Positions 41,641 to 53,241 are shown, numbered from the stretch's first letter. The stretch: DNA of 64,000 nt from Actinoplanes italicus (GCF_003001815.1 NZ_PVMZ01000012.1:186001-250000); one strand, 5' to 3'. Notes: generated by a model not told the origin, from the sequence alone. A program made the numbers and translations.

Positions 41641-44600
41641 ATGGCACGCCGTAAATCCGACAAGCGCGTCGACCTTTCCGCGTTCGACCAGGCCGGCGCC
41701 CGGGTCATCGACAACCCGCTCACCACCGAGGTCGAGGACTCCTATCTGGAGTACGCCTACTCGGTCATCCACTCGCGCGCCCTTCCCGACGCGCGTGACG
41801 GTCTCAAGCCGGTGCACCGGCGCATCCTCTGGTCGATGTCCGAACAGGGCCAGCGCCCAGATCGCCCATATGTCAAATCCGCCCGAGTTGTCGGCGACGT
41901 TATGGGTAAGTATCATCCGCATGGAGATGTCGCAATTTACGACGCTCTGGTGCGACTGGCCCAGGACTTCTCTCTCAATACTCCGCTGATCGACGGGCAT
42001 GGAAACTTCGGGTCCCCGGACGATGGACCGGCTGCCGCGCGCTATTGCATCACCGGTGATTCGCGGATCCGCCTTGCCGACGGCACGAGTCCGCGTATCG
42101 CCGATCTCGTACCGCTGGCTCCGGACAGCGAGGCGGATGTCGACCTCGAGGTGCTCGACAAGGACGGCAAGGCAGTTCGGGCCGACAAAGTCTTCAACTC
42201 GGGTGTCCACCCGACTCGCCGCATCACGACGAAGTCCGGGTTCACGCTTCGCGGAACAGAGAATCATCCCGTCCTTTGCCTGGAGGCGCCGCTGGGCGTT
42301 CCGTTGTTCCAGTGGCGGCAGTTGGATGAGATCGAACCGGGAACAGTCGTTTGCATCGCCCGGAACGCCTGGACCCACGTCGTCCCGACCGCTCGCGAAT
42401 ACATGCTGGGTGTGCTTGGCGGCGCCTGGGTGTCCGAGGGCTGGGCAAGCAGCACCCGAGCCGGTTTCAACAACACGGACGAGCATTTCTTCAACGAGGT
42501 GCTGCACGCCTACGACCAGGTTGTCGGTGGTGTGCGCTACGTGGCGGAACGTACGACGAGGGTTGACCGCAAGCTCATTCGGGAGATCGACGTTCAGGAG
42601 TACCGCGGAGGTATGGACTCCTTCCGCGTCTCACCGCTCGGCGAGTTCATCGGGCAGAAAGCTGCCGAGAAGGTGGTTCCCGAGTTCGTCTGGAAAGGCG
42701 GAGCGGGAATCAAGCGCGCCTTCCTGATGGCCGCCTTCGAAGGTGACGGGGGTTGCCGTGAGGCGAAGGACGGATTCACCGTCCAGTATTCGACGTGCAG
42801 CCCCGAACTCGCCCGTGGCCTGCAGGAACTGCTCGCGGAGTTCGGCGTCATCGCGGTGCATCGTCATTACACACGGCCCAACGGATCGATTGAACACCGT
42901 CTCGTGGTCTCCGGTCGGCGCAATGTTCGGTCCTTCGCGGAAAGAGTGGGGTTCCTACGGACGAAGCAGCGCCGGTTGGCCGAGTTGCTCAGCCACTCTC
43001 CGCTGTACAACCATCGCCTGAGCCAGGATCATGTGCCGTTCGTGGCCGACTATGTGCGATCAGCACTCGCCTTCGACAAGCGTGGCAGTGGGCGTAAATG
43101 GCTGACCCAGCACGATTTCGACCGAGTCGAGCGCTGGGAGACCGAGCGGCTCCGGATCATCGACCGGATCAAGGACACCGAGATCCTGGCGACGATCCTT
43201 CCGATCATGGACTCGGGATACCGATTCGAAGCGGTCACAGCTGTTGAGTTCGCTGAGCCGGCAGAGGTCTACTCGGTTCGCATGGTTTCCGAGGACCACT
43301 CCTTCCTTGCGGGCGGCTTTGTCAACCACAACACCGAGGCCCGCATGTCGCGCGAGGCCATGCTGCTCGTCGGTGAGCTCGGCGAGGGCACGGTCGACTT
43401 CAAGCCCACCTACGACGGCTCCGAGCAGGAGCCCAAGGTGCTGCCCGCCGCCTTCCCGAACCTGCTGGTCAACGGCACGTCGGGCATCGCCGTCGGTATG
43501 GCGACCAACATGATCCCGCACAACCTCGGCGAGGTGGTGGCGGCCGCGCGGCTGCTGATCCGCAAGCCCGGCGCGAGCCTCGACGAGCTGATGCGGTACG
43601 TCCCCGGTCCCGACCTGCCGACCGGTGGCCAGCTTCTCGGCCTCGACGAGGTGCGCCGGGCGTACGAGACCGGCCGTGGCGTCGTGCGCATCCGCGCCCG
43701 TGCCGAGACCGGCCTGCTCGAGGGCGGTCGCGGGCGGCAGGCCATCACGATCACCGAGCTGCCCTACGGTGTCGGGTCCGAGAAGATCATCGAGGCGATC
43801 ACCGACGAGGTGAAGGGCAAGGTCATCACCTCCGGCCCGCGGCGTGGCCAGCGACAGGCGGCCCGCCTCACCGGCATCGCCGACGTCAAGGACCTCACCG
43901 ACCGCGAGCACGGCACCCGCCTCGTCATCGAGTGCAAGATCGGCGTCAACCCGCAGGCCCTGCTCGCCGACCTGTACCGGCTCACCCCGCTGGAGAGCTC
44001 GTTCGGCATCAACAACCTGGTGCTCGTCGACGGGCAGCCGCGCACGCTCGGGCTCAAGGCTCTGCTCGAGGTGTTCGTCCAGCACCGCTACGACGTGGTC
44101 ACCCGGCGGACCCTTTATCGCCGCACCAAGCGCGAGGACCGGCTGCACCTCGTCGACGGCCTGCTCATCGCGCTGATCGACATCGACCGGGTGGTCGCGC
44201 TGATCCGCGCCAGCGACGACGCGGCCGCGGCCAAGACCGGCCTGATGAGCGAGTTCGGGCTCTCCGACATCCAGGCCACGTACATCCTCGACACACCGCT
44301 GCGGCGGCTCACCCGGTTCGACCGGATCGAGCTGGAAGCCGAACAGGAGCGGCTGCGCAACGAGATCGCCGAGCTCAGCCTCATCCTCGACGACGAGGCG
44401 GTGCTCAAGAAGGTCGTCGCCGACGAGCTCGCCGCCGTCGCCAAGGAGTTCGGCGCGGCCCGGCGTACCACCCTGATCGACGGTGACCTGAAAGAGGTGC
44501 TCGCCGCCTCCGTCCCGGCCGGCCCGCTCGAGGTCGCCGACGACCCGTGCCAGGTGATCCTCTCCGCCACCGGGCTGATCGCCCGGACCGCGGCCGAGAG

Positions 44601-45447
44601 CGAGGAGTCCACCGAGGCCCGCAGCCGCAGCGGACGCGTCAAGCACGACGCGGTCCGCGCGATCATCCACTCCACGGCCCGTGGTCGCATCCTGCTCGTC
44701 ACCAGCCGCGGCCGGGCGTTCAAGACCGATGTGCTCACCCTGCCTGTCCTGCCCGAGCAGTCCGGCACCGTCTCGCTGCGCGGCGGTATGTCCGCGTCCG
44801 AGCTGGTGCCGCTGCACAAGGGCGAGAAGGTCATCGGCATGGCGCCACTCACCCCCGGCGAGTCGCCGGGCATCGCGATGGGCACCAAGTTCGGCATCGT
44901 CAAGGTCTGCGCGCCGGAGTGGCCGGTCCGCTCCGACGAGTTCGAGGTGATCACCCTCAAGGAGGGCGACGAGGTTCTGCAGGCCACGTGGCTCACCGAC
45001 GGCGCCGAATCGCTCGTGTTCATCACGTCCGACGCCAGTCTGCTCCGCTTCCCGGCCCGGCTCGTGCGACCACAGGGCCTCAAGGGCGGGGGTATGGCCG
45101 GCGTCAATCTCGCGCCCGATTCCGAGGTGATCTCCTTCAACGCGGTCGTCACCTCGGACACCGCGCACGGGGAGCCGATGGTCGTCACCTCCACCGGCAC
45201 CCAGGTGAAGATGTCGCCGTTCGCGTCCTATCCCGCGAAGGGCCGGGCCACCGGTGGTGTCCGGGTCCAGCGCTTCCTCAAGGGCGAGTCGCGGCTCACC
45301 GTCGCCTGGGTCGGCCCGCGCCCGGTCGGTGCCTCCAACACCGGCGAGCCCGTCGAACTCCCCGAACCCGACGCGCGTCGTGACGGGTCCGGCAACGCGG
45401 TCCTCATGGGCCCGCAGCTCATCGGCCACCTGATCGAACGGGACTGA
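41641..45447 (+). CDS. parC: DNA topoisomerase IV subunit A, interrupted by an intein
   Basis: The 1268-residue precursor encodes an 839-residue ParC after splicing. The breakage-reunion domain ('SYLEYAYSVIHSRALPDARD', 'YHPHGDVAIYDALV') leads to the catalytic Tyr135 in 'DGPAAARY'. The intein begins at the next codon. The C-extein resumes with 'TEARMSREAMLLVGELG', runs through the long coiled-coil and ends with the beta-pinwheel repeats ('GTKFGIVKVCAPEWPV', 'GGVRVQRFLKGESRLT'). Subunit A cuts and rejoins DNA during decatenation, so the cell cannot afford a non-splicing allele. GAGAGG precedes the ATG. Confidence 0.9.
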   Translation: MARRKSDKRVDLSAFDQAGARVIDNPLTTEVEDSYLEYAYSVIHSRALPDARDGLKPVHRRILWSMSEQGQRPDRPYVKSARVVGDVMGKYHPHGDVAIYDALVRLAQDFSLNTPLIDGHGNFGSPDDGPAAARYCITGDSRIRLADGTSPRIADLVPLAPDSEADVDLEVLDKDGKAVRADKVFNSGVHPTRRITTKSGFTLRGTENHPVLCLEAPLGVPLFQWRQLDEIEPGTVVCIARNAWTHVVPTAREYMLGVLGGAWVSEGWASSTRAGFNNTDEHFFNEVLHAYDQVVGGVRYVAERTTRVDRKLIREIDVQEYRGGMDSFRVSPLGEFIGQKAAEKVVPEFVWKGGAGIKRAFLMAAFEGDGGCREAKDGFTVQYSTCSPELARGLQELLAEFGVIAVHRHYTRPNGSIEHRLVVSGRRNVRSFAERVGFLRTKQRRLAELLSHSPLYNHRLSQDHVPFVADYVRSALAFDKRGSGRKWLTQHDFDRVERWETERLRIIDRIKDTEILATILPIMDSGYRFEAVTAVEFAEPAEVYSVRMVSEDHSFLAGGFVNHNTEARMSREAMLLVGELGEGTVDFKPTYDGSEQEPKVLPAAFPNLLVNGTSGIAVGMATNMIPHNLGEVVAAARLLIRKPGASLDELMRYVPGPDLPTGGQLLGLDEVRRAYETGRGVVRIRARAETGLLEGGRGRQAITITELPYGVGSEKIIEAITDEVKGKVITSGPRRGQRQAARLTGIADVKDLTDREHGTRLVIECKIGVNPQALLADLYRLTPLESSFGINNLVLVDGQPRTLGLKALLEVFVQHRYDVVTRRTLYRRTKREDRLHLVDGLLIALIDIDRVVALIRASDDAAAAKTGLMSEFGLSDIQATYILDTPLRRLTRFDRIELEAEQERLRNEIAELSLILDDEAVLKKVVADELAAVAKEFGAARRTTLIDGDLKEVLAASVPAGPLEVADDPCQVILSATGLIARTAAESEESTEARSRSGRVKHDAVRAIIHSTARGRILLVTSRGRAFKTDVLTLPVLPEQSGTVSLRGGMSASELVPLHKGEKVIGMAPLTPGESPGIAMGTKFGIVKVCAPEWPVRSDEFEVITLKEGDEVLQATWLTDGAESLVFITSDASLLRFPARLVRPQGLKGGGMAGVNLAPDSEVISFNAVVTSDTAHGEPMVVTSTGTQVKMSPFASYPAKGRATGGVRVQRFLKGESRLTVAWVGPRPVGASNTGEPVELPEPDARRDGSGNAVLMGPQLIGHLIERD
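42046..43332 (+). other. Intein with LAGLIDADG homing endonuclease (429 residues) in ParC
   Basis: It starts at Cys136 directly after the catalytic Tyr and ends in His-Asn at codon 564, followed by Thr as the +1 residue. Block A is 'CITGDSRIRLADG', block B includes 'TLRGTENHPVLC', and block F/G is 'YSVRMVSEDHSFLAGGFVNHN' (split by the residue limit: 'YSVRMVSEDHSF' then 'LAGGFVNHN'). Two LAGLIDADG helices are visible, 'LGVLGGAWVSEG' (about residue 256) and 'FLMAAFEGDGG' (about 361), so the endonuclease looks intact. The insertion point is the same as that of the mycobacterial GyrA intein (site a). Codon use is less GC-rich than the surrounding gene. Confidence 0.93.
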
Positions 45448-45455
45448 CGTCTGCT

Positions 45456-45489
45456 CATCGCCGGGCGGGTGCGTCACCGCCCGGCGATG
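45456..45489. terminator. 13-bp hairpin after parC
   Basis: CATCGCCGGGCGG and its complement flank an 8-base loop, 8 bases after the parC stop and just before the stop of the convergent gene. It probably works in both directions. Confidence 0.8.
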
Positions 45490-45493
45490 GGTG

Positions 45494-45961
45494 TCAGGTC
45501 ACGATCGGGCCGTCGGCCGCCTGGCCCTCCAACTCGGCGGTGTGGGCGGCGACGGCTTCGGGGCGGCCGTGGTACTGGGCCGGGGTGTTCTGGAACAGGA
45601 CGACCCGCCATCCGGGTAACCGCCGCTCGGCGACCAGGGACTGGACCGCGTTGGCCGCCGGGTTCAGGGCGGTGCCGCCCGGAGGGGCCATGCCGGCGAT
45701 CGACCGGATCAGGACGGCTCCCGGGCCGAGCAGGCGGGTCTCGCGTACCTTGGCCACGTAGGCGGCCGTCGGATGGTCCCGGAAGATCGGCGCCAGATGT
45801 TTCGCTATCTCCGGACCGGCGACCTGGCTGCCGTCGAAACCGACAAGGGTTCCGTCGTCCGCGAACAGACCCGCGAAACGTTCGGCGTCCCGGTCGTTCC
45901 AGGCGGTCAGCAGATCCCGGTACAGCTCATGGACCACGGTTTCAGCATGCGTCTCACCCAT
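45494..45961 (-). CDS. SnoaL/NTF2-like protein (SgcJ/EcaC family)
   Basis: A 155-residue protein with the cone-shaped NTF2 fold of the SgcJ/EcaC group: 'HELYRDLLTAWNDRDAERFA', 'LFADDGTLVGFDGSQVAGPE', 'VLIRSIAGMAPPG' and 'WRVVLFQNTPAQYHGRPEA'. Members are small isomerases, cyclases or oxygenase-like enzymes, often of unknown substrate. The ATG at 45961 is the start that matches family length. It lies 140 bases after the MarR gene in the same direction. Confidence 0.8.
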   Translation of the reverse strand: MGETHAETVVHELYRDLLTAWNDRDAERFAGLFADDGTLVGFDGSQVAGPEIAKHLAPIFRDHPTAAYVAKVRETRLLGPGAVLIRSIAGMAPPGGTALNPAANAVQSLVAERRLPGWRVVLFQNTPAQYHGRPEAVAAHTAELEGQAADGPIVT

Positions 45962-46101
45962 GCCGAGAACACTCCCACGGCGGCGCCCCCGATGGCGCTC
46001 ACTCACCCACCAGATGAGCCGTTCGCATCCCCCAGCCGGCTCCTGCCGTTGTCTCAGGCACTCTGAGACAACGGTGAGGCACAGCCACGTTGGCGTGAGG
46101 G

Positions 46102-46545
46102 TCACCAGATGGGGCGGATTCGGCCCGGGGTGGCGAGGCGGGTCAGCGCGGTTCGTAGGGTGGCCTTCTGGTCCGGGGTCAGGGAGGCCGCCAAGGGTTC
46201 GAGGGTGCGGGCTGCGGCGGCGTCGGCGGCGCGGGTGCAGGCCTGGCCCTTTTCGGTCAGTACCAGGAGGCGCGCTCTGGCGTCGGTGGGGTGGGGGCGG
46301 CGCTCCACGTAACCCTTGCGGATCAGCTCGTCGGCCATCTGGCTGGCGGCCTGCTTGGTGATCTCCAGGTGCTCGGCCAGTTCGGTGGTGGTGGCGCCGG
46401 TGCCGGAGAGTCGCACGAACGCGAAACCGTGTGCGGGGCGTAGATCGGTGAAGCCGCTTGCCCGTACGCCGGAATCGATGTCGTCCACCAGCGCTCGGGC
46501 CGCGCTGAGCAGGAGCACCGGCAGGTCCTGGAGATCGTCTCGCAC
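46102..46545 (-). CDS. MarR-family regulator
   Basis: A 147-residue winged-helix protein. 'TTTELAEHLEITKQAASQMA' is the helix-turn-helix, 'LIRKGYVERRPHPTDARARL' the wing and 'LVLTEKGQACTRAADA' the following helix. It is divergent from a cupin gene; two matching palindromes lie between them, so it most likely controls the cupin and itself. The ligand is unknown. Confidence 0.88.
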   Translation of the reverse strand: MRDDLQDLPVLLLSAARALVDDIDSGVRASGFTDLRPAHGFAFVRLSGTGATTTELAEHLEITKQAASQMADELIRKGYVERRPHPTDARARLLVLTEKGQACTRAADAAAARTLEPLAASLTPDQKATLRTALTRLATPGRIRPIW

Positions 46546-46565
46546 GGATTGAGTTTGACATGTCG

Positions 46566-46601
46566 GTCAAGTAGCTTGACTATATGGTCAACCTGCTTGA
46601 C
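46566..46601. promoter_or_regulatory. Two GTCAAG-type palindromes (MarR operators)
   Basis: GTCAAGTAGCTTGAC (46566-46580) is a perfect palindrome and GTCAACCTGCTTGAC (46587-46601) is nearly so; their centres are 21 bases apart, two helical turns. A TTGACA-like -35 begins at 46555. They sit between the divergent MarR and cupin starts. Confidence 0.75.
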
Positions 46602-46616
46602 TAAATTGGAGGAGAC

Positions 46617-46991
46617 ATGCCGATCCATCGGGGTGCCGACGCGGTTGTGCACCGGCTGCACGGGAGTGTGTTCCACGCGTTCGCGTCGCCGTCCACCGGC
46701 AGCCGGGAGCTGTGCGCCTGGCGGGTCGAGATCGCCGGTGGGGTCACGGGTGTGCCGCATCGGGTGGGGCGCGAGGAGGTGCTGATGGTGGCGGCCGGGG
46801 AGTTGTCGGTCAGCCTGGACGGCGTCGCCGGCCGGGTCGGTGCCGGGGATGTGCTGGTCGTGCCCGCGGGGACGGAGTTCCGCGTGGACAACGAGGGTAC
46901 CGAGACCGCTGCGGCCTGGGTGACCACCAGCGCGGGTTTCCAGGCGACGCTGCCGGACGGCACCACCATCACCCCACCCTGGGTGAGCTGA
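46617..46991 (+). CDS. Cupin-domain protein
   Basis: A 124-residue single beta-barrel. The conserved core 'VPHRVGREEVLMVAAGELSV' and 'GAGDVLVVPAGTEFRVDNEG' give cupin motifs 1 and 2 with a His/Glu metal set that is only partly canonical. It may bind or modify a small ligand that the divergent MarR protein also senses. GGAGGAGAC precedes the ATG. A strong terminator follows. Confidence 0.8.
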   Translation: MPIHRGADAVVHRLHGSVFHAFASPSTGSRELCAWRVEIAGGVTGVPHRVGREEVLMVAAGELSVSLDGVAGRVGAGDVLVVPAGTEFRVDNEGTETAAAWVTTSAGFQATLPDGTTITPPWVS

Positions 46992-47008
46992 GCTCCCGGC
47001 AGGAGGAA

Positions 47009-47037
47009 GCCGCCGGCGCCCCCGTGGCGCCGGCGGC
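47009..47037 (+). terminator. 12-bp hairpin after the cupin gene
   Basis: GCCGCCGGCGCC and its complement with a 5-base loop, 17 bases past the stop at 46991. The right arm shares bases with the first unit of a 19-bp tandem repeat. Confidence 0.75.
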
Positions 47038-47107
47038 TGAAGAATCAGTCGGCGGCTGAAGGATCAGTCGGCGGCTGAAGGATCAGTCGGCGGCTGAAGG
47101 ATCAGTC
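47032..47107. repeat. Four tandem 19-bp repeats
   Basis: Exact 19-base units GGCGGCTGAAGRATCAGTC begin at 47032, 47051, 47070 and 47089. The last unit contains the stop codon of the aldo/keto reductase gene, so copy-number change would alter the sequence just past that stop. No function is evident. Confidence 0.9.
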
Positions 47108-48061
47108 GGCGAGGTCCGTGAGGGCGGCTACGGCCTTGAACTCGTCGTCGCCGAGCGGCCCGCGAGCCTCGGCCGCAAGGCATTCCGCGAGTTCGGCCCG
47201 ATTCTTGACGCCGAGGATCACCGTGGCGACGCCCGGGACGCTCAGCGCATAGCGATGCGCCAGCGAGGCCGGCGACTCGCCGAACGAGGCGGCCAGGGCG
47301 CGGAACGGCGCGGCACGGGCGAAGTCGACGGCGGCCGGGTGGTCGGCCGGCACCGAGCGGTCCAAACCGTCGGTGAGGGAACCCGCCGCGACGACTCGGA
47401 TGGCGGTGACCGCGACACCCGCGCCGGCGGCGGCCCGGACCAGAGCGGGATTGTCGGGACGGACGCTGTCTCCGTGGATCCAGAGGTCACCGTTCTGGTC
47501 GAGGGCGTTGACGACGATCTGGGCGGTGTCTGGCCGGGGCGCTTCGGCGAAGGCGTCCAGCAGGGGCGCCGGGTCGCCGACGGCGGTGATGCCCCAGGCC
47601 CGGATCAGGCCCTCGTCGCGGAGGTGTTCGAAGGTGGGCACGATCTCGTCGCGGTACCCGGCCGCGTCGATGGTTCCCGCGAGGGGAGTGGCGCCCCGGA
47701 ACTGGGTGTGCAGGACCAGCACGTCCAGATGGTCGCGCTCCAGACGGGTGAGGCTGGCGTGCAGGCTGCCGCGGATGCGGGCGGCGAAGTCACGGCCGTC
47801 GTCGTCGGGCAGCTGCACCTTGCTGGTGATCATGACGTCGGAGGGGCTGCCGCGCAGTGCGTCGGCGACGGCCACCTCGGATTCGAAACCCGTGCCGTAA
47901 CTGGGTGCCAGGTCGAGCATCGTGATGCCCGCGTCGAGTGCGGCGTGAACGGTGGCGACCGCCTCCGCGCGGTCGGTGGTACCCCACACGCCGCCGATTC
48001 CTCCACCACCGAGAGTCAGCGAGCTGATGCTTCCCAGGCGGCCGAAAGCCCGTGATTCCAT
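47102..48061 (-). CDS. Aldo/keto reductase family oxidoreductase
   Basis: A 319-residue TIM-barrel protein. 'TVHAALDAGITMLDLAPSYG' carries the catalytic Asp and Tyr positions of the family, 'MITSKVQLP' the Lys, and 'LDVLVLHTQF' the His. The C-terminus 'RYALSVPGVATVILGVKNRA' is the NADPH-site segment. The substrate is not predictable. The ATG at 48061 follows GGAGGACATC; a longer open frame upstream is not supported. Confidence 0.88.
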   Translation of the reverse strand: MESRAFGRLGSISSLTLGGGGIGGVWGTTDRAEAVATVHAALDAGITMLDLAPSYGTGFESEVAVADALRGSPSDVMITSKVQLPDDDGRDFAARIRGSLHASLTRLERDHLDVLVLHTQFRGATPLAGTIDAAGYRDEIVPTFEHLRDEGLIRAWGITAVGDPAPLLDAFAEAPRPDTAQIVVNALDQNGDLWIHGDSVRPDNPALVRAAAGAGVAVTAIRVVAAGSLTDGLDRSVPADHPAAVDFARAAPFRALAASFGESPASLAHRYALSVPGVATVILGVKNRAELAECLAAEARGPLGDDEFKAVAALTDLAD

Positions 48062-48230
48062 GATGTCCTCCGCGTCGAACCGGTCATTGGCGTTATCGAC
48101 CGTAGAACCTGGAGCGCGCTCCAGATCAAGCCTTCGGCGCGTCGTGGGACGGCAGGTGTCCAGCACGTGAATAATCCGTGCTTCCGTGCGCTTCAACAGG
48201 GAAGATGGCGCCTGCGGGAAAGGGGGAGCG

Positions 48231-48725
48231 GTGGACGTCGTGGCGCAGTGGGTGACTACCGAGTGGACTAAACGCTCCCGCGGCGGTGCGGGAGCAGCGC
48301 GCCGCATCGCGGTGCCGCAGGGCTTCCGCCTGCCGAAACAGCGGCGCGGTGTGGTGCACGAGGTGATGATCACCGAACGTAACGATTTCAAGCCGATCGA
48401 GTCGATCGGCGCCGAGCCTCCGGAGCGTGAGCCGGGTATGGCCCGCTCCGGTCTGCGTCTGGTCCGGGCCGACAAGGGCGTACGCGTGGAACTGCTCCTG
48501 GCACGGCTCGGTGAGAAGAAGGACCGCCGCCCGCAGGGTGTCTGGCTGGCGCCGGGCGAGTGGCTGCGCTGGCAGGTGAACTACCGGATGTCCGGGCCGC
48601 GGATCGACAACGGTCGCTGGGACTACCGGCAGGACACCCTGAACATCGCGGTGGGCCCGGCCGATCCGGAACTGTTCTTCGGCGAGCCCACCCGACACAT
48701 CGACGAACGGGGTTTCCTGCGTTGA
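48231..48725 (+). CDS. Protein of unknown function (164 residues)
   Basis: A soluble basic/acidic mixed protein with no signal peptide and no motif I recognise. 'WLAPGEWLRWQVNYRMSGPR' and 'DTLNIAVGPADPELFFGEPT' are the most conserved-looking parts and suggest a beta-rich fold. The GTG start follows AAAGGGGGAGC; an ATG 15 codons earlier has no ribosome site. It stands alone between the aldo/keto reductase and a small membrane protein. Confidence 0.6.
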   Translation: MDVVAQWVTTEWTKRSRGGAGAARRIAVPQGFRLPKQRRGVVHEVMITERNDFKPIESIGAEPPEREPGMARSGLRLVRADKGVRVELLLARLGEKKDRRPQGVWLAPGEWLRWQVNYRMSGPRIDNGRWDYRQDTLNIAVGPADPELFFGEPTRHIDERGFLR

Positions 48726-48737
48726 GGGCCGGGAGCC

Positions 48738-48938
48738 CTACTTGCTGGGCTCCGGCACGTCGCAGGTGACCTTGGGATTGACGCCCATCCAGTTCAGCGG
48801 ACCGGCCACGGTCGTGACGATGACCGTGCCGGCTTCCGCACAGCTGGCGTCCTCGCTGTCGGAGAAGTAACCGCGCTCGTAGGCGGCGATGACGCCGAGC
48901 ACGAGCCAGATGGCGATGAGAACCGCACCGATACGCAT
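48738..48938 (-). CDS. Small single-pass membrane protein (66 residues)
   Basis: One N-terminal hydrophobic helix ('AVLIAIWLVLGVIAAY') is followed by a short extracytoplasmic tail with two cysteines ('ASCAEAGT', 'VTCDVP') that could form a disulfide. It has a good GGAGGCTCTCGA ribosome site. It resembles short conserved actinomycete proteins with no known role. Confidence 0.7.
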   Translation of the reverse strand: MRIGAVLIAIWLVLGVIAAYERGYFSDSEDASCAEAGTVIVTTVAGPLNWMGVNPKVTCDVPEPSK

Positions 48939-48999
48939 TCGAGAGCCTCCAAACCGGGGATGAGCGGCTCATACCCCGGTGGAGGCGATCACTAAACTG

Positions 49000-49826
49000 C
49001 TATGAGGGCTTGCGGGCCTGCAGCGTGTACGTGTGCGGCAGCCGCTCCGGCTTCTCGGCGAGCTGCCACTCCTTGCTGTCGAGCTTGCGCATCCGTCCGG
49101 GCAGGGCTTCCCACGGAACGCTCTGATGCTCCTCGAGCCCGGTCAGGACGAGCCCCGCGTCGAGGACCGCGGTGACGATCTCGCCGAGCCCGTGATTCCA
49201 CTCGTGCGTCACCGTGTTCGTGAACTCGTGGTCGGACTCCACATAGGTGCCCGGCTCGTCCCAGATCTGCGGTTCCTTCTGCTCGAAGTACGGCTCGGTG
49301 ATCGACAGCTGCCCGTCGGTGCGGTCGTAGTCGAGCGACCACAGGATCGGGTGTCCCTCACGGATGAACAGCCGGCCACCCGGCGCGAGCAGCGATGCCA
49401 CGGTCTGCGCCCAGCGCCTGATGTCGGGCAGCCAGCCGATCGCCCCGATGCCGGTGAAGACCAGGTCGAACTCGCCCTCCAGAACGTCCCGGGCCGAGTA
49501 GACGTCACTCTGCACGAAGTCGATCTCAGCGGGAGGAGAAGCGGCGGCCGCGATGGCCCGGGCCTGCGCCAGGGACTCGCCGGAGAAGTCGAGACCGGTC
49601 ATCCGGGCGCCGAGCCGGGCCAGCGAGATCGTGTCGGTACCGATGTGGCACTGCAGATGCACGCCTCGCAGCCCGGACACGTCACCGAGCCGGGGTAGGT
49701 CGAACCGGACCACGTCACTGATGTACGCCGGATCCTCGGCGAACTTCTCCACCCGGTAGCCGGGCGACGCCGCGTGAGGCGCCGCCCGCTCGTCCCAGTT
49801 GGCCCGGTTGATCTCGAGATAGTCGG

Positions 49827-49830
<4 letters not shown>
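49000..49830 (-). CDS. Class I SAM-dependent methyltransferase
   Basis: A 276-residue protein. 'LEINRANWDERAAPHAAS' is a common N-terminus of this actinomycete subgroup. 'HLQCHIGTDTISLARLGARM' is motif I, 'DFSGESLAQARAIA' motif II and 'FDLVFTGIGAIGWLPD' motif IV. 'LAPGGRLFIREGHPILWSL' follows. The start overlaps the stop of the beta-glucosidase gene in ATGA, so it is translated with the sugar operon, although a link to sugar use is not obvious. Substrate unknown. Confidence 0.85.
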
Positions 49831-52150
<2,320 letters not shown>

Positions 52151-52154
<4 letters not shown>

Positions 52155-53236
52155 GACGCGTGTTCCTTCCGTACGACCGGGGTGGCGCCGTTGTGGTCGA
52201 CGACCGGGATCGGGCTGGCGTGGGTGATCGGCTCGGGCGAGTTGCTCAGCACCGGCGTGAAACCGATGCGCATGCGGACCGTACGCCCGGAATTGGTCTT
52301 GATCTTGGTTTTGCCCGCGCTGCGGAGACGGGGGCTGACGAACTCGTCGATCGCGAAGTTGATCAGCGAGAGCGCGGTCCCCAGGATCGCGATGGCCAGG
52401 CCGGCCGGGACGAACCACCACCACGCCGAGCGGGCGAGCGCCTGCTGACCCTGCGCCCAGAACAGGATGGTGCCCCAGTTCCAGGTGTTGCTGGAGGTGA
52501 TGCCGATGAAGGCCAGGGTGATCTCGGAGAGCACCGCGAAGATGACCGTGCCGACGAAGCCGGAGGCGATCACCGCGGTCAGGTTCGGCAGCAGCTCGAA
52601 CGTGATGATCCTGCCACTGCGCTCACCGGTGGCGCGTGCCGCCTCGACGTAGTCGCGCCGGCGCAGCGACAGGGTCTGCGCGCGCAGCACCCGGGCGTTC
52701 CAGGACCACGACGTGAATCCGATGACCAGGGCGACCACCCACTCGCCGGCGTTCTCCATGATCGAGGTGACGATGATGATCAGCGGCAGCGCCGGGATCA
52801 CCAGGAACACGTTGGAGAGCGCGGACAGCACCTCGTCGGTCTTGCCGCCGACGTATCCGGCGGTGACCCCGATGATCACCGACAGGAGGGTCGCCACGAT
52901 GCCGGCCAGGAAGCCGACGAAGATGACGCTGCGGGTGCCGACCAGCAGCTGGCTGTAGACGTCCTGGCCCAGGTGGGTGGTGCCCATCCAGTGCTCGCTC
53001 GACGGGCCCTGCATCAGGTCCTCGCCACGGGCGCCCGGGTCGAACGGCGCGATCCACGGGCCGATGATCGCCAGCACGATGTAGATGCCGAGAATGATCA
53101 GGCCGGCCGCGGCCTTGCGGTTGCTCAGGAACAGGAACCGCTGCCGCTTCGCCTTGGCCGGCTTCCCGGCCTCCGGCTGGGCCATCGACCCCTGACCGGG
53201 AATGACCTGCTCGATGCTCGAAGTAGGAATCGTCAT
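52151..53236 (-). CDS. ABC transporter permease (DppC/OppC-type)
   Basis: A 361-residue membrane protein with about six transmembrane helices. The cytoplasmic EAA-type loop is 'RRDYVEAARATGERSGRIIT'. 'HWMGTTHLGQDVYSQLLVGT' is the typical DppC segment before the second helix. The C-terminal tail of about 55 residues after the last helix is longer than usual. The start at 53236 is the ATG with an AGGGCTGAGAGCG context 5 bases after the preceding permease's stop. Confidence 0.92.
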
Positions 53237-53241
53237 CGCTC

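Noticed and set aside
39569..45447. Naming the topoisomerase pair gyrB/gyrA
   Set aside because: No recF/dnaN context, and actinomycetes carry a separate parE-parC pair of this length; without a tree this remains a preference, not proof.
43060..45477. 805-codon frame antisense to parC (and a 723-codon frame antisense to parE)
   Set aside because: Mirror-frame artefacts of highly GC3-biased genes; no recognisable domain.
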